Source: Photobacterium angustum (GTDB lineage Bacteria > Pseudomonadota > Gammaproteobacteria > Enterobacterales > Vibrionaceae). Taken from it: a DNA stretch of 64,000 nt. The position numbers and the translations under genes were made by a program. The notes below the pieces were generated by a model, which saw only the letters and a list, made by a program, of their open reading frames with translations, was not told the DNA's origin and searched no databases. The stretch spans positions 1 to 64,000 of the forward strand of contig NZ_PYOM01000005.1 of the NCBI RefSeq assembly GCF_003026365.1. Reading direction: 5' to 3'. Shown piece by piece: positions 9,663 to 18,590 of the stretch (the stretch's first letter is position 1; each line of letters begins with the position of its first letter).

Positions 9663-11057
9663 TTATGCTGTCATAGCAGAGGATTCTACGTCATCATTAA
9701 CAAGATTTTTTAACCACTTACGACCATAAATTCGATAAGTTGTCAGTCCAACTTTCACGACTTCTTCTGCCAATATTGCAACAAGCACCCAATGTAATGG
9801 CCAGCCTAAAACAATACCCGTGAGTATGGCTAAAGGAATACCTATTGCCCATTGGCCAAATAAATCAATAAAAATACTGTATTTGATGTCGCCACCGCTA
9901 CGTAATACCCCTCCAATACCCACCATATTGAACACTTTTAGGAACATACCTAACGCCATCACTAAGGTAACATTCAGCGACATTTCAAGGTTTGGTGCTT
10001 GAGCCTTTGCCAACCACTCTCCAACAAGCCCACTCGATAACCAAATCGACACACCTAGCACAAAAGCGATAGACACACTTAAAGCTAGAAAGAACCACGA
10101 CTGATGAAACGCTCGTTGATAATTTTCAGCGCCTAATTCATGGCCCAAAATCGTTGATGCAGCGACAGCAAAACCAATAAAGGCAGAAATTAATACCGCT
10201 TCTATCGGCGATAATAAACTAATGATGGCAAGCTCTGTTACACCTAATTTGGCAAAAATAACGCTATAAACAAGTATTCCCATCGCCCATGCTCCGTCAT
10301 GAACAATCATAGGCCAAGCGACATTAAAATAACGTTTCCTTGCTTTGGCGTTACTTGCTGGCTCTATATCTTCCTGTGTTGGTAGTACTTTTTTATAGGT
10401 TTTATAAGTAATAAACAGCAAAATAACTGTTTGTGCGCCACGCGAAATCGTTGTCCCCAGCGCGGCACCAGCAACACCCATTTCAGGAAAACCATATAAT
10501 CCAAAAATTAATAGCGCATTAAGTACGCCATTAATAATGACAGCCACCAGCCCAACATACGTTGGCATTTTAGCTTCGCCTACTGCACGTAAAGCAGATT
10601 CAAGCGGTACAACAATAGCTGTAAAAATAATGCTCCAGCCGCAGACATACAAATAATCTCGCGCATAGTGAATAAAGTCAGATTGATCATTAACCAAAGA
10701 AACAATTTGCTCTGGAAAAACACGGTATGCGACAGCAAAAGGTAATGTTAGAAAGATTGCGCATACCCAAGATTGCAACAAGGTACGCCTCACCCCTTCC
10801 ATTTTCCCTGCGCCAAAATATTGTGCCGCAAGTACACCAACAGCTCCACTGACACCAACAACAAGCAATAAATTAAAGAAAAATATGCGGTTACCAATAC
10901 CTACAGCGGCAACTTGTGACTCACCGAGTTTAGAGACCATGATGACATCGACTAAACCAAGTAGTGAAAACAACATAGATTGCATTGATACTGGCAACGC
11001 TAGACGCCATGTTTTTTGCCAAAATGTTTTATCTGCTGAGTATCGCCAGTGTTGCAT
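9663..11057 (-). CDS. MATE-family multidrug/Na+ antiporter
   Basis: The product is about 464 residues with roughly twelve hydrophobic membrane segments and the two-fold MATE repeat (first half MSMQSMLFSLLGLVDVIMVS-like, second half WPMIVHDGAWAMG). It should export organic cations or toxic metabolites across the inner membrane using an ion gradient. ATG at 11057 is chosen because AGGTGG sits five bases upstream; a GTG at 11066 lacks this. The divergent AraC-type gene at 11181 may control it. The substrate is not predictable. Confidence 0.9.
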   Translation of the reverse strand: MQHWRYSADKTFWQKTWRLALPVSMQSMLFSLLGLVDVIMVSKLGESQVAAVGIGNRIFFFNLLLVVGVSGAVGVLAAQYFGAGKMEGVRRTLLQSWVCAIFLTLPFAVAYRVFPEQIVSLVNDQSDFIHYARDYLYVCGWSIIFTAIVVPLESALRAVGEAKMPTYVGLVAVIINGVLNALLIFGLYGFPEMGVAGAALGTTISRGAQTVILLFITYKTYKKVLPTQEDIEPASNAKARKRYFNVAWPMIVHDGAWAMGILVYSVIFAKLGVTELAIISLLSPIEAVLISAFIGFAVAASTILGHELGAENYQRAFHQSWFFLALSVSIAFVLGVSIWLSSGLVGEWLAKAQAPNLEMSLNVTLVMALGMFLKVFNMVGIGGVLRSGGDIKYSIFIDLFGQWAIGIPLAILTGIVLGWPLHWVLVAILAEEVVKVGLTTYRIYGRKWLKNLVNDDVESSAMTA

Positions 11058-11180
11058 GACCGCCACCTATTTATTGTTATCTTACTGTGAAGCTGATCAT
11101 ACCTATGTTTATTCAAACACGTTTATTCTAAGCAATCAAAAAGCTTTGCCAGACTATCATTTTAATTTTGGAGCTCTGCA

Positions 11181-12041
11181 ATGGGGTATATTGATACTTT
11201 TACTATTTCGCCAAAATGCCAATCTATCATTATTGATCAAGTACAATCGATTGAACTTGAGAAACAAAAAATCCTTCAATGTGGCATTAATTATGGCAAA
11301 GAGGCATTCAGTATTTATCGAAAAAGCCCAGATATGTATATGCTGCTCTATACTACGGGTGGTAAGGGATTACTGAAAACATCAAACGGTGAATGGGCAT
11401 TAGAAACCGGCAGTGTTATTTATGTACCGCCCGGTTATGAGAATGGCTTTATTATCAACCCAGATGATAATCCTGATCTTATTTGGGATGTCGCATGGGT
11501 TATGCTTGAAAAACATAAGCATTGGGATAAGAGCTTACCTCATGATATTAGCTATCAAGATTCACAATCAGGCTCATTACTATTTAAGACTATCATTTGC
11601 CTAAGCGAATCTTTAAGTTTCAACTATCCATTGGGTGATGCACTATGTAAAAGTATTACCGAACAGATTTGTTTATTAGTTAATACCCAAACTGCCTCTC
11701 ACTCTCCTAAAGCACTTACCCGTTTAGAACATGTTTACCAGCAAACGAAAAGTCAGTTACATCACCCATGGCAAGTCTCCGATCTGGCAGCCTTATATCC
11801 ATGCTCTGAGCCGCATTTTCATCGGTTATGTCAACAGTATTACCAACAATCTCCCATTGCCTATTTAACTCAAATTCGAATGGAGCATGCTGCTGGGTTG
11901 CTGACTACCACCACTTGGCCAATTCAACATATTAGTGACTTGTGTGGTTACCCAAACCCAACCAATTTTAGTACTCGATTTAAAAATTGGAGTAGTTTTA
12001 CGCCTCGACAATTTCGGACGAAGTTTCAGCCACAACTTTAA
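11181..12041 (+). CDS. AraC-family transcriptional regulator
   Basis: The 286-residue protein has an N-terminal cupin-like ligand-binding part (GSVIYVPPGYENGF near residues 75-90). The C-terminal AraC pair of helix-turn-helix motifs spans about residues 185-280, ending with the typical GYPNPTNFSTRFKNWSSFTPRQFR. GGAG precedes the ATG. It is divergent from the MATE exporter with about 120 bp between them, so it probably regulates that gene and itself; the ligand is unknown. Confidence 0.92.
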   Translation: MGYIDTFTISPKCQSIIIDQVQSIELEKQKILQCGINYGKEAFSIYRKSPDMYMLLYTTGGKGLLKTSNGEWALETGSVIYVPPGYENGFIINPDDNPDLIWDVAWVMLEKHKHWDKSLPHDISYQDSQSGSLLFKTIICLSESLSFNYPLGDALCKSITEQICLLVNTQTASHSPKALTRLEHVYQQTKSQLHHPWQVSDLAALYPCSEPHFHRLCQQYYQQSPIAYLTQIRMEHAAGLLTTTTWPIQHISDLCGYPNPTNFSTRFKNWSSFTPRQFRTKFQPQL

Positions 12042-12169
12042 AACCTAATTACTTTGGCATGATTAAATAATTTTTCTCTCTAAGGTGTTATCAGTTAAGC
12101 TAGTAAAGAAACAAAGTGATAAATAAGCTAGTTAGATATAAACGCCTTTAACGATAAAAGGATCACCAG

Positions 12170-13144
12170 ATGCAAAACTGCTTTACATATAGTTATCAAC
12201 TTGATGCGAGTAATGGTGCTTCGCCGCTCTCACTTGATCAAATAAATAACTGGAGCAGTAATGATGGACTAATGTGGCTTCATTTAGACTACACCGATGA
12301 AAAAGCACTAGCATGGATTAACAATAGTCATTTACCTGATGTAGAAAAAGAAGCCCTTACTACTCAGCGTATTCGCCCTCGCTTAAATCAAACGAAAGAA
12401 GGTTTTTTCCTATCATTGAGAGGAATAGATTTAGATTCTGATAATCAATCAGACCAACCATCAGAAATGGTCTCTATTCGAGGTTACTATACACACAACA
12501 CCATTATTACCACCTCAGACCGTCCTGTTAGAGCATTGGATCGTATTTCGGCACATATTAATGGCGGCTTTGGGCCTAAAACCATTGGTGCATTCATTCT
12601 CTGTCTTTGCGATCACCTTACAAGTCATAAAATAGAAGTAATTGATTCCCTCGATGACAAGTTAACCCAGCTTGAAGATCAGGTTATGAATAATAGTGAT
12701 GACGACCTCCGAAATAATATTGCGCAATTAAGACGAGAGACCGTTTATCTTCGTCGCTATGTCACTCCGCAACGTGATGCAATCGCAAAATTACTCACTA
12801 TTGATACTCCACTACTCTCACTATCAGACAAACAAAAAATACATGAAGTAAATGAAAAGCTACTCCATGTGATCGATGACTTAAACGCTATTCGTGAGCG
12901 TGCCAATGTAACGCAAGAAGAATTAATGAGCTTACAATCTGAAGCATTGAACCAGCGCCTTTATTTTCTTTCTTTAATTACCACTATCTTTTTACCATTA
13001 GGTTTTTTAACTGGTTTACTGGGTGTTAATTTAGGAGGTATTCCTGGTTCACAAAATCATTGGGCATTTTATATATTCTGCAGTCTATTATTCGGTGTAT
13101 TAACACTTCAACTTATCCTTTTTTATCGTAGAAAATGGATATAA
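12170..13144 (+). CDS. zntB: Zinc transporter ZntB (CorA/MIT family)
   Basis: The 324-residue length fits ZntB. A long soluble helical N-terminal part is followed by two C-terminal membrane helices. The CorA-type GMN signature appears as GVN in LLGVNLGGIPG, as in ZntB proteins. ZntB forms a pentameric inner-membrane channel-like carrier for zinc and related ions. AAGGATCACCAG before the ATG is a good ribosome site. It is apparently monocistronic. Confidence 0.93.
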   Translation: MQNCFTYSYQLDASNGASPLSLDQINNWSSNDGLMWLHLDYTDEKALAWINNSHLPDVEKEALTTQRIRPRLNQTKEGFFLSLRGIDLDSDNQSDQPSEMVSIRGYYTHNTIITTSDRPVRALDRISAHINGGFGPKTIGAFILCLCDHLTSHKIEVIDSLDDKLTQLEDQVMNNSDDDLRNNIAQLRRETVYLRRYVTPQRDAIAKLLTIDTPLLSLSDKQKIHEVNEKLLHVIDDLNAIRERANVTQEELMSLQSEALNQRLYFLSLITTIFLPLGFLTGLLGVNLGGIPGSQNHWAFYIFCSLLFGVLTLQLILFYRRKWI

Positions 13145-13263
13145 AAATTATAATAGATAACTTATTTACATATATGTAATCCAATTTTGTTATTTTTAAT
13201 ATTGATTTATTACAGATATTATTAATATTATTAACTTAAACTGGTAAAATAATAAGGACAATA

Positions 13264-13719
13264 ATGTTCAAATCGCTACGTACACTATTTCGACAACTAA
13301 CAAATGATCCTAATAGTAATGAAGCCGTAGATACTCCAACGCTTCATTTAGCTATGGCTTCTTTATTATGTGAAGTAGCTATTGCCGACCACGATCAGGA
13401 TCCAAGAGAAGAACAAGCTAAAATTCAGCTTCTAATGAAACTACTTGAAGTTGATGAAGTTACCGCAAAACAATTACTTGAAAAAGCGCAACTACAAGTA
13501 GAAGCGTCTGTGTCTCTTTATGATTTTACCAATAAATTGCGTTCACTTGAGCAATCAGAACGCTACCAATTAGTTGAAGCCATGTGGCAAGTTGCCTACG
13601 CTGATGGTGTAATAGATCCTCAAGAAGAGGCTGTTATTCGCCAAGTTTCTGATTTAATTTATTTAGATCATTCTGCATTTATAAAAGCTAAAATCAGCGC
13701 TAAAAATACCGCAAGCTAA
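13264..13719 (+). CDS. TerB-like protein
   Basis: The 151-residue acidic helical protein contains the TerB/DjlA-N pattern: ASLLCEVAIADHDQDPREEQ near residues 32-50 and AYADGVIDPQEEAVIR near 113-128. These acidic loops are proposed metal-binding sites in the family. AAGGACAATAATG gives a clear start. It is cytosolic and stands alone; no other ter genes are adjacent, so involvement in tellurite resistance should not be assumed. Confidence 0.85.
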   Translation: MFKSLRTLFRQLTNDPNSNEAVDTPTLHLAMASLLCEVAIADHDQDPREEQAKIQLLMKLLEVDEVTAKQLLEKAQLQVEASVSLYDFTNKLRSLEQSERYQLVEAMWQVAYADGVIDPQEEAVIRQVSDLIYLDHSAFIKAKISAKNTAS

Positions 13720-13726
13720 CCTATTT

Positions 13727-13755
13727 AAGAGCTATAACCATAGCTCTTTTTTATT
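13727..13755 (+). terminator. Terminator after the TerB-like gene
   Basis: A 9-bp stem, AAGAGCTAT with ATAGCTCTT, and a 4-nt loop are followed by a T-rich run. Confidence 0.88.
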
Positions 13756-13758
13756 TTC

Positions 13759-13872
13759 CCTTTCTTGATAGTTTTAATATCAACACCTATCCTATGTATA
13801 GAGTGCAAGGTTAAACATATATTAATATTTATGCACCTTTACATATTTTACTAGACAATTAAAGCAATCATT
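13759..13872 (+). repeat. Conserved far-upstream block of LruC gene 2
   Basis: This is the counterpart of the block at 499-617. The best-conserved part is TTTTACTAGACAATTAAAGC at 13847-13866, which differs by one base from the first copy. It lies about 260-375 bp before the sigma-54-like promoter of the gene at 14215. An activator-binding role is inferred from position and conservation. Confidence 0.65.
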
Positions 13873-14132
13873 TAATAGGCAACTTTTTAATAACACTATT
13901 TAAGTTATTAACATGGAGGCATTAATGGCTCATAGAACCATTTGTGCTTTTTTATTTAATAGAGAAAGACAGGTTTAAATATATAGACACTCCTGTCTAC
14001 TTTATATTTTTATATTGATACTTATTTTAATAAGTTCGCTATATGCAACATACAATGAAAATGTATGAAAAAAATTTTCATTAATAATCATATAGATATA
14101 AACACTGAAATTACTGCCTTATTAAATATTTG

Positions 14133-14149
14133 TTGGCTTGAAACTTGTA
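14133..14149 (+). promoter_or_regulatory. Sigma-54-like promoter of LruC gene 2
   Basis: TTGGCTTGAAACTTGTA has sigma-54 -24/-12 spacing and differs by one base from the element at 837-853. It lies 65 bp before the ATG. The leader that follows, including ATTTTTAACTGAGTGAGGCA, is also shared with the first copy. Confidence 0.5.
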
Positions 14150-14214
14150 CATTTTATCAATGATGAACAAAACAATGCATGTCCATAAGTATTTTTAACT
14201 GAGTGAGGCAAGAT

Positions 14215-16389
14215 ATGAAGTGTTTAAAACACTCCCTGCTAGTTAGTTCGCTGGCTTTGTTCGCAAGTCCAGCTTACAGCATCATTCCCCACCCTTTTAC
14301 AGATGATGGGGGATGTCCACAAGAAGCCATCTTATTCCAAGGTAGTCCAAGTGTCGTTCACAAACTTGATTTATCGACAGGTTTTTATCAAAACTCTGAC
14401 CCAATGACAGCAACTATCACTGCTTCTGGTTACAACGAAACAGATAATTATGTTTACGGTCATGATAGAACTTCAGAAACCGTAGTTAGAATTAATCAAC
14501 TTTATCAACATGAAAGTTTAGCTGTAACAGGATTACCTGCGGCTACTTACATTACTGGTGATGTGATTAACAACAAATTGTACTTGTACAAAAATGGGGC
14601 CGGATTATATGAGATTGATTTAGTCACTTTAGTGGCGACAAATATCATGGCCTCATCGACGGCAACACTTGGTTTGACTGATATGGCTTTTCACCCAGGT
14701 GGGCGTCTATTTGCTGTAAATAACAGTAACCAACGTTTATATGAAATTGTTGACCTCAATACAGGTAACGCTACCTTTAATGATCTCGGCGATATAGGCT
14801 TACCATCTAATACCTACGGTGCTCAATATTTTGATTCAGCCGGCTTTCTTTATTTAAGTTCTAACGGAGACGGTAAAGTCTATCAAATTGATTTGAGTGA
14901 CCTATCCTCTATTAGCCCAACAGCGACTTTCTACTCTAACGGCCCTGCAACCAATATAAACGATGGTGCTCGATGTGTTAGTGCTGCTATTACGTCGGAG
15001 AATACTGACTTTGGTGATGCACCAGACACCTATAAAACCTTGCTCACCAGTAATGGTGCTCGACACTACAATGTATCAAGCGTTAATTACTTCTTTGGTC
15101 CTGCTGTTGATACTGAACCAGATGCTATTCCTTCACCTAACTCTGATGACGGTGATAACGTTGCAGATGAAGACGGTATCTCCTTCCCTTTAAACTTTAA
15201 ACAAGGTTCTGATGGTTTAATCAATGTCACTATTGGTGGTTCTGCTGCAGGTTTCGTAAATGCTTGGTTTGATTGGAATAATAATGGAGTGTTTGACGAA
15301 GCAACTGAGCATGCTGTTACCGATGAATTACTTGTAGGTGGTGACGGTACAACGCCTGCTAGCCATGTTCTTAAAGTCAGGGTTCCTGATGATGCTGCGA
15401 CTGGCCAGATTTGGGCTCGTTTCCGTATTTCACGAGATTCAGGGGTCCTCTCATATGGTGGTACTTCTTATGGTGAAGTAGAGGATCATCAAGTTACTGT
15501 TGATTCACAAGCTGTTACTCACAATTGGTACCCTTCTGCTGGTTCATGGGTAACACTGGCATTCGAGGATGATTGGCCGCAAGAAGGTGACTTTGACTTC
15601 AACGATATCGTTATGTACTACCGTGTAGACAAAGTGACTAATTCGTCTGGCGACATTCTTCGCTATGATATATACGGAAACCTACGTTCTTACGGTGCCG
15701 ACTTTGCTAATGGCTTCGCTGTTAAGCTTGATGGTATTGCAGCCACTGCAGTCGATTCAGACAGAACGAAACTTGTAATTAATGGTGCGACTCAACATGC
15801 GACACAAGTTCTAGAATCTGGCACAACAGATGCTGTCGCTATTGCTACGAATAATCTTAAAACAGAGATTCCAGGTCCGACTTGTTCTGGTCCACTAGGG
15901 ACTTATTATCGAGTATGGGCAGGTTGTACGGATGACGCTGCAGATTTATTCCAATTTGAAATGAGTATTCCGTTCTCGTCACCTATTGCAGCTTCAAGTG
16001 CCCCTAGTATGCCACTAAATCCATTCTTATTCGGTACCCCAGGTATTGATCATGGTGACGGTACTCGTGCAACCGACGGTCGTGCAATCGAAATTCATTT
16101 GAAAAATGCTGACGTAACAACTAAGGCAAGTACTGCTTACTTTGCTACAGAACAAGATGCATCGGTTTATGTTGATGCCGATTGCCCTGGACCTAGCTGT
16201 AACACTTACCAAACTTCAAACGGTATACCTTGGGCTATTTTAGTTGATGGCACCTGGGATCACCCAAGTGAAGGTATTAATGTACTAACCGCATATCCAG
16301 ATCTACAAGCATTTTCAACGTCAGGTGGTGCAACTAATACAGATTGGTACCTTCGTGCTAACGCTGATGTAACTCAGCTATTTGAATAA
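14215..16389 (+). CDS. Secreted LruC-domain protein, full-length copy 2
   Basis: This 724-residue paralogue of the gene at 918 aligns along its whole length. A signal peptide ends about PAYS. A propeller-like front half follows, then a GEVED module (DFGDAPDTYKT, FDWNNNGVFDE, GEVEDH) and a C-terminal LruC domain (LAFEDDWPQEGDFDFND). ATG at 14215 is chosen over GTG at 14203 because it matches the first copy (MKCLKHSLL) and because the GTG lies inside the ribosome site. It is followed after 19 bp by a lipoprotein gene and is probably the first gene of an operon. It is exported; partner and ligand are unknown. Confidence 0.88.
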   Translation: MKCLKHSLLVSSLALFASPAYSIIPHPFTDDGGCPQEAILFQGSPSVVHKLDLSTGFYQNSDPMTATITASGYNETDNYVYGHDRTSETVVRINQLYQHESLAVTGLPAATYITGDVINNKLYLYKNGAGLYEIDLVTLVATNIMASSTATLGLTDMAFHPGGRLFAVNNSNQRLYEIVDLNTGNATFNDLGDIGLPSNTYGAQYFDSAGFLYLSSNGDGKVYQIDLSDLSSISPTATFYSNGPATNINDGARCVSAAITSENTDFGDAPDTYKTLLTSNGARHYNVSSVNYFFGPAVDTEPDAIPSPNSDDGDNVADEDGISFPLNFKQGSDGLINVTIGGSAAGFVNAWFDWNNNGVFDEATEHAVTDELLVGGDGTTPASHVLKVRVPDDAATGQIWARFRISRDSGVLSYGGTSYGEVEDHQVTVDSQAVTHNWYPSAGSWVTLAFEDDWPQEGDFDFNDIVMYYRVDKVTNSSGDILRYDIYGNLRSYGADFANGFAVKLDGIAATAVDSDRTKLVINGATQHATQVLESGTTDAVAIATNNLKTEIPGPTCSGPLGTYYRVWAGCTDDAADLFQFEMSIPFSSPIAASSAPSMPLNPFLFGTPGIDHGDGTRATDGRAIEIHLKNADVTTKASTAYFATEQDASVYVDADCPGPSCNTYQTSNGIPWAILVDGTWDHPSEGINVLTAYPDLQAFSTSGGATNTDWYLRANADVTQLFE

Positions 16390-16408
16390 TGGTAGGGAGT
16401 ATTTAACG

Positions 16409-16897
16409 ATGAAAAATTTATATGTGACTCTTTTTACTGCTGCTCTACTATTTGGTTGTGGTGGTGGTGGCGGTGATGATGGCGGCTCAACAAGTGCAGC
16501 ATCGCCAGAGGCATCTCCAGCTGCACCTGAAGTAAGCGATTCTGTTAGTGGTGCAGCTCCAGTAACTGTTTCGAAGTTCGAGGATCTTGTTATCCCAGAC
16601 AATTATGATTTGGTTACTACCTATGATATGCCAATTAAGATAGACCTAGACACTTCTGAACCAATGAGTTTGAGTGTTTACTGTGATTATAATGTCGCTG
16701 ACGATGGAACACTCACTCCAATTGCAAGTAGTCGCATTATTTCAGGTCAAATCGAAAATGGTGATTTTAATGGCGTTATTGCTGCAACGAGTTCAGTAAA
16801 ATCTCTACTTATTGAAGCTTGGTATCAAGATACGACTAAAGCACCATTCCAAACTGTAGTTAATGCAGATGTTAACGGAGTTACCATCTCTAATTAA
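16409..16897 (+). CDS. Small lipoprotein paired with LruC gene 2
   Basis: The 162-residue product has a lipoprotein signal (MKNLYVTLFTAALLFGC). After the lipid-bearing Cys come a poly-Gly/Asp stretch and a Ser/Ala/Pro linker. A C-terminal domain of about 105 residues starts near FEDLVIPDNYDL and carries YDMPIKIDLD and NGDFNGVIAATSS. The same domain is found in the lipoprotein at 18591. GGTAGGGAG lies before ATG 16409; an upstream in-frame TTG at 16382 overlaps the LruC stop and is not preferred. It is probably co-transcribed with, and a partner of, the LruC protein. I do not recognise a named family. Confidence 0.8.
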   Translation: MKNLYVTLFTAALLFGCGGGGGDDGGSTSAASPEASPAAPEVSDSVSGAAPVTVSKFEDLVIPDNYDLVTTYDMPIKIDLDTSEPMSLSVYCDYNVADDGTLTPIASSRIISGQIENGDFNGVIAATSSVKSLLIEAWYQDTTKAPFQTVVNADVNGVTISN

Positions 16898-16906
16898 TTC
16901 ATATAA

Positions 16907-16945
16907 GGCCAACTTTTACAACGGAGGAAAGTTGGCCATTTCTTT
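16907..16945 (+). terminator. Hairpin between the two LruC modules, possible attenuator
   Basis: A perfect 10-bp stem (GGCCAACTTT with AAAGTTGGCC) encloses an 11-nt loop containing GGAGG. It is followed by ATTTCTTTC, a weak U tract. The hairpin begins 10 bp past the lipoprotein stop. It may end most transcripts of the first module, and it also holds the only Shine-Dalgarno-like sequence upstream of the next gene. Confidence 0.7.
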
Positions 16946-16949
16946 CAAA

Positions 16950-18503
16950 ATGAACGTAAGAAAAGCGGCTTTATTATTACTCCTATTTATATTTCTCGCT
17001 TGTAAAGGTGATAATGGCCAACAAGTTACCACATCGCCATCTGAAAATACTTCAACTCTAATTGAAAGTTCACCAGTTCATGATGAAGTCGTAAATGATA
17101 TTTATCTTGAAGAAGTCCTATCCGATAACTCTCTACCTCAAAACACCTCACCATTAAATGATGACGAGATTTTGGAATCTATCGATAATAGTCAAGAAAA
17201 TGAAATAGATTCACAAGAAATAGTAAATAATCAAAACACTGAAACATCAACAAGTAGTTCAGAGGAAATCCTTTCTGTAAATAATAACGTTACATTCAGT
17301 ACCCATTTTAAACAAGGTTCTGATGGTCTAATTGAAATTCAAACTCAAAAAGATATTAACTTTTTTCTTAATGCTTGGTTTGACTGGAATAACGATGGAG
17401 TTTATGAAAATAATAATGAATATGTCTTAGTGAATGAACGATTAGTATATGAAAAAGATAAGCCTTTTCATAAATTAAAAATTAGAGTACCAGAAAACTC
17501 ATCAACAGGTCAGATATGGACAAAATTTAAATTATCTAAGCTTGAAAATAATAACGCTATAGGTAAAGAGGCAAATCCAATAACTGGAATAGAAGAAGAG
17601 CATAATGTTACTATTGAAGCTCAAAACTTAATACATAATGTTTATCCCTCTGAAAATAACTGGGTTACTTTAGCCTTTGAAGATAGTTGGCCGTTTATTG
17701 GTGATTTCGACTTTAATGATGTCGCTTTACTTTACCGTGTAGATAAGATTACTAATAATCAAGGTGATATTGTACGCTATGATATTTACGGTAGCCTTAC
17801 AGCTTATGGAGCTAACTTGGCAAATGGCTTTGCAGTAAAACTTGACGGTATTCCTTCAGAAAAAGTAGATGGATTGTTAACAAAACTTGTTGTTAATAAT
17901 ACGACCTTACATAATGTCCAAACTTTAGAGCAAGGAACCATTGATGCGGTAATTATTATCAGCAATAACCTTAAAGATGAGATAGATCAGCCTACCTGTA
18001 CAGGAGAGCTTGGTGCTTTTTATAGAGTTTGGAAAGGATGTTTTGATGATGATCCTAACCAATATGTTTTCATTGCCAGCGTTCCATTTATTACACCTAT
18101 TCCACCTTCTGATGCCCCAAAAATGCCACTTAATCCATTTATTTTCGGCGCTCCTGATATAAATCATGGTTCGAATATAAGAGGTATAAGCGGTAGAGAA
18201 ATTGAAATTCACTTAAAAAATCATGATGTCTCGTCAAAAGCAAATACATCTTATTTTTCAACTCAAGATGACACATCTATTTTTATTGAAAATAAATGTC
18301 CAGGTATTGATTGCAATACCTTCCACAATTCAAATGGATTACCTTGGGCAATAATAGTTGAATCGATTTGGAATCATCCCAGTGAGGGTTCTAATATTTT
18401 GCTAGCATATCCAGAGCTTACAAACTTTGCAATTTCAGGAGGAGACATAAGTACTGACTGGTATATAAGAAGTAACGCTAATTTAGAAAAGCTTTATGAA
18501 TAA
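16950..18503 (+). CDS. LruC-domain lipoprotein, shortened paralogue
   Basis: The 517-residue product has a lipoprotein signal (MNVRKAALLLLLFIFLAC), so unlike its two paralogues it should be membrane-anchored. The propeller half is missing and is replaced by an acidic Ser/Asn/Glu-rich linker of about 90 residues. A GEVED-like module remains (FDWNNDGVYENNNE), but GEVEDH has become GIEEEH. The LruC domain is kept (LAFEDSWPFIGDFDFND). The start is uncertain: ATG at 16950 has no close ribosome site, and TTG at 16932 lies four bases after GGAGG. It sits 52 bp behind the previous lipoprotein gene. Confidence 0.82.
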   Translation: MNVRKAALLLLLFIFLACKGDNGQQVTTSPSENTSTLIESSPVHDEVVNDIYLEEVLSDNSLPQNTSPLNDDEILESIDNSQENEIDSQEIVNNQNTETSTSSSEEILSVNNNVTFSTHFKQGSDGLIEIQTQKDINFFLNAWFDWNNDGVYENNNEYVLVNERLVYEKDKPFHKLKIRVPENSSTGQIWTKFKLSKLENNNAIGKEANPITGIEEEHNVTIEAQNLIHNVYPSENNWVTLAFEDSWPFIGDFDFNDVALLYRVDKITNNQGDIVRYDIYGSLTAYGANLANGFAVKLDGIPSEKVDGLLTKLVVNNTTLHNVQTLEQGTIDAVIIISNNLKDEIDQPTCTGELGAFYRVWKGCFDDDPNQYVFIASVPFITPIPPSDAPKMPLNPFIFGAPDINHGSNIRGISGREIEIHLKNHDVSSKANTSYFSTQDDTSIFIENKCPGIDCNTFHNSNGLPWAIIVESIWNHPSEGSNILLAYPELTNFAISGGDISTDWYIRSNANLEKLYE

Positions 18504-18590
18504 TTCAATATTTTATGGTACTTAATTTGCGTTTATAGGATAGGGACATATTTCTCTCACATTTTGTGATGATTATTTAAGTTTGATAAT

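Noticed and set aside
10885-11376. Plus-strand frame of 163 codons
   Set aside because: It overlaps the MATE gene start and the AraC gene in another frame, and has no ribosome site.
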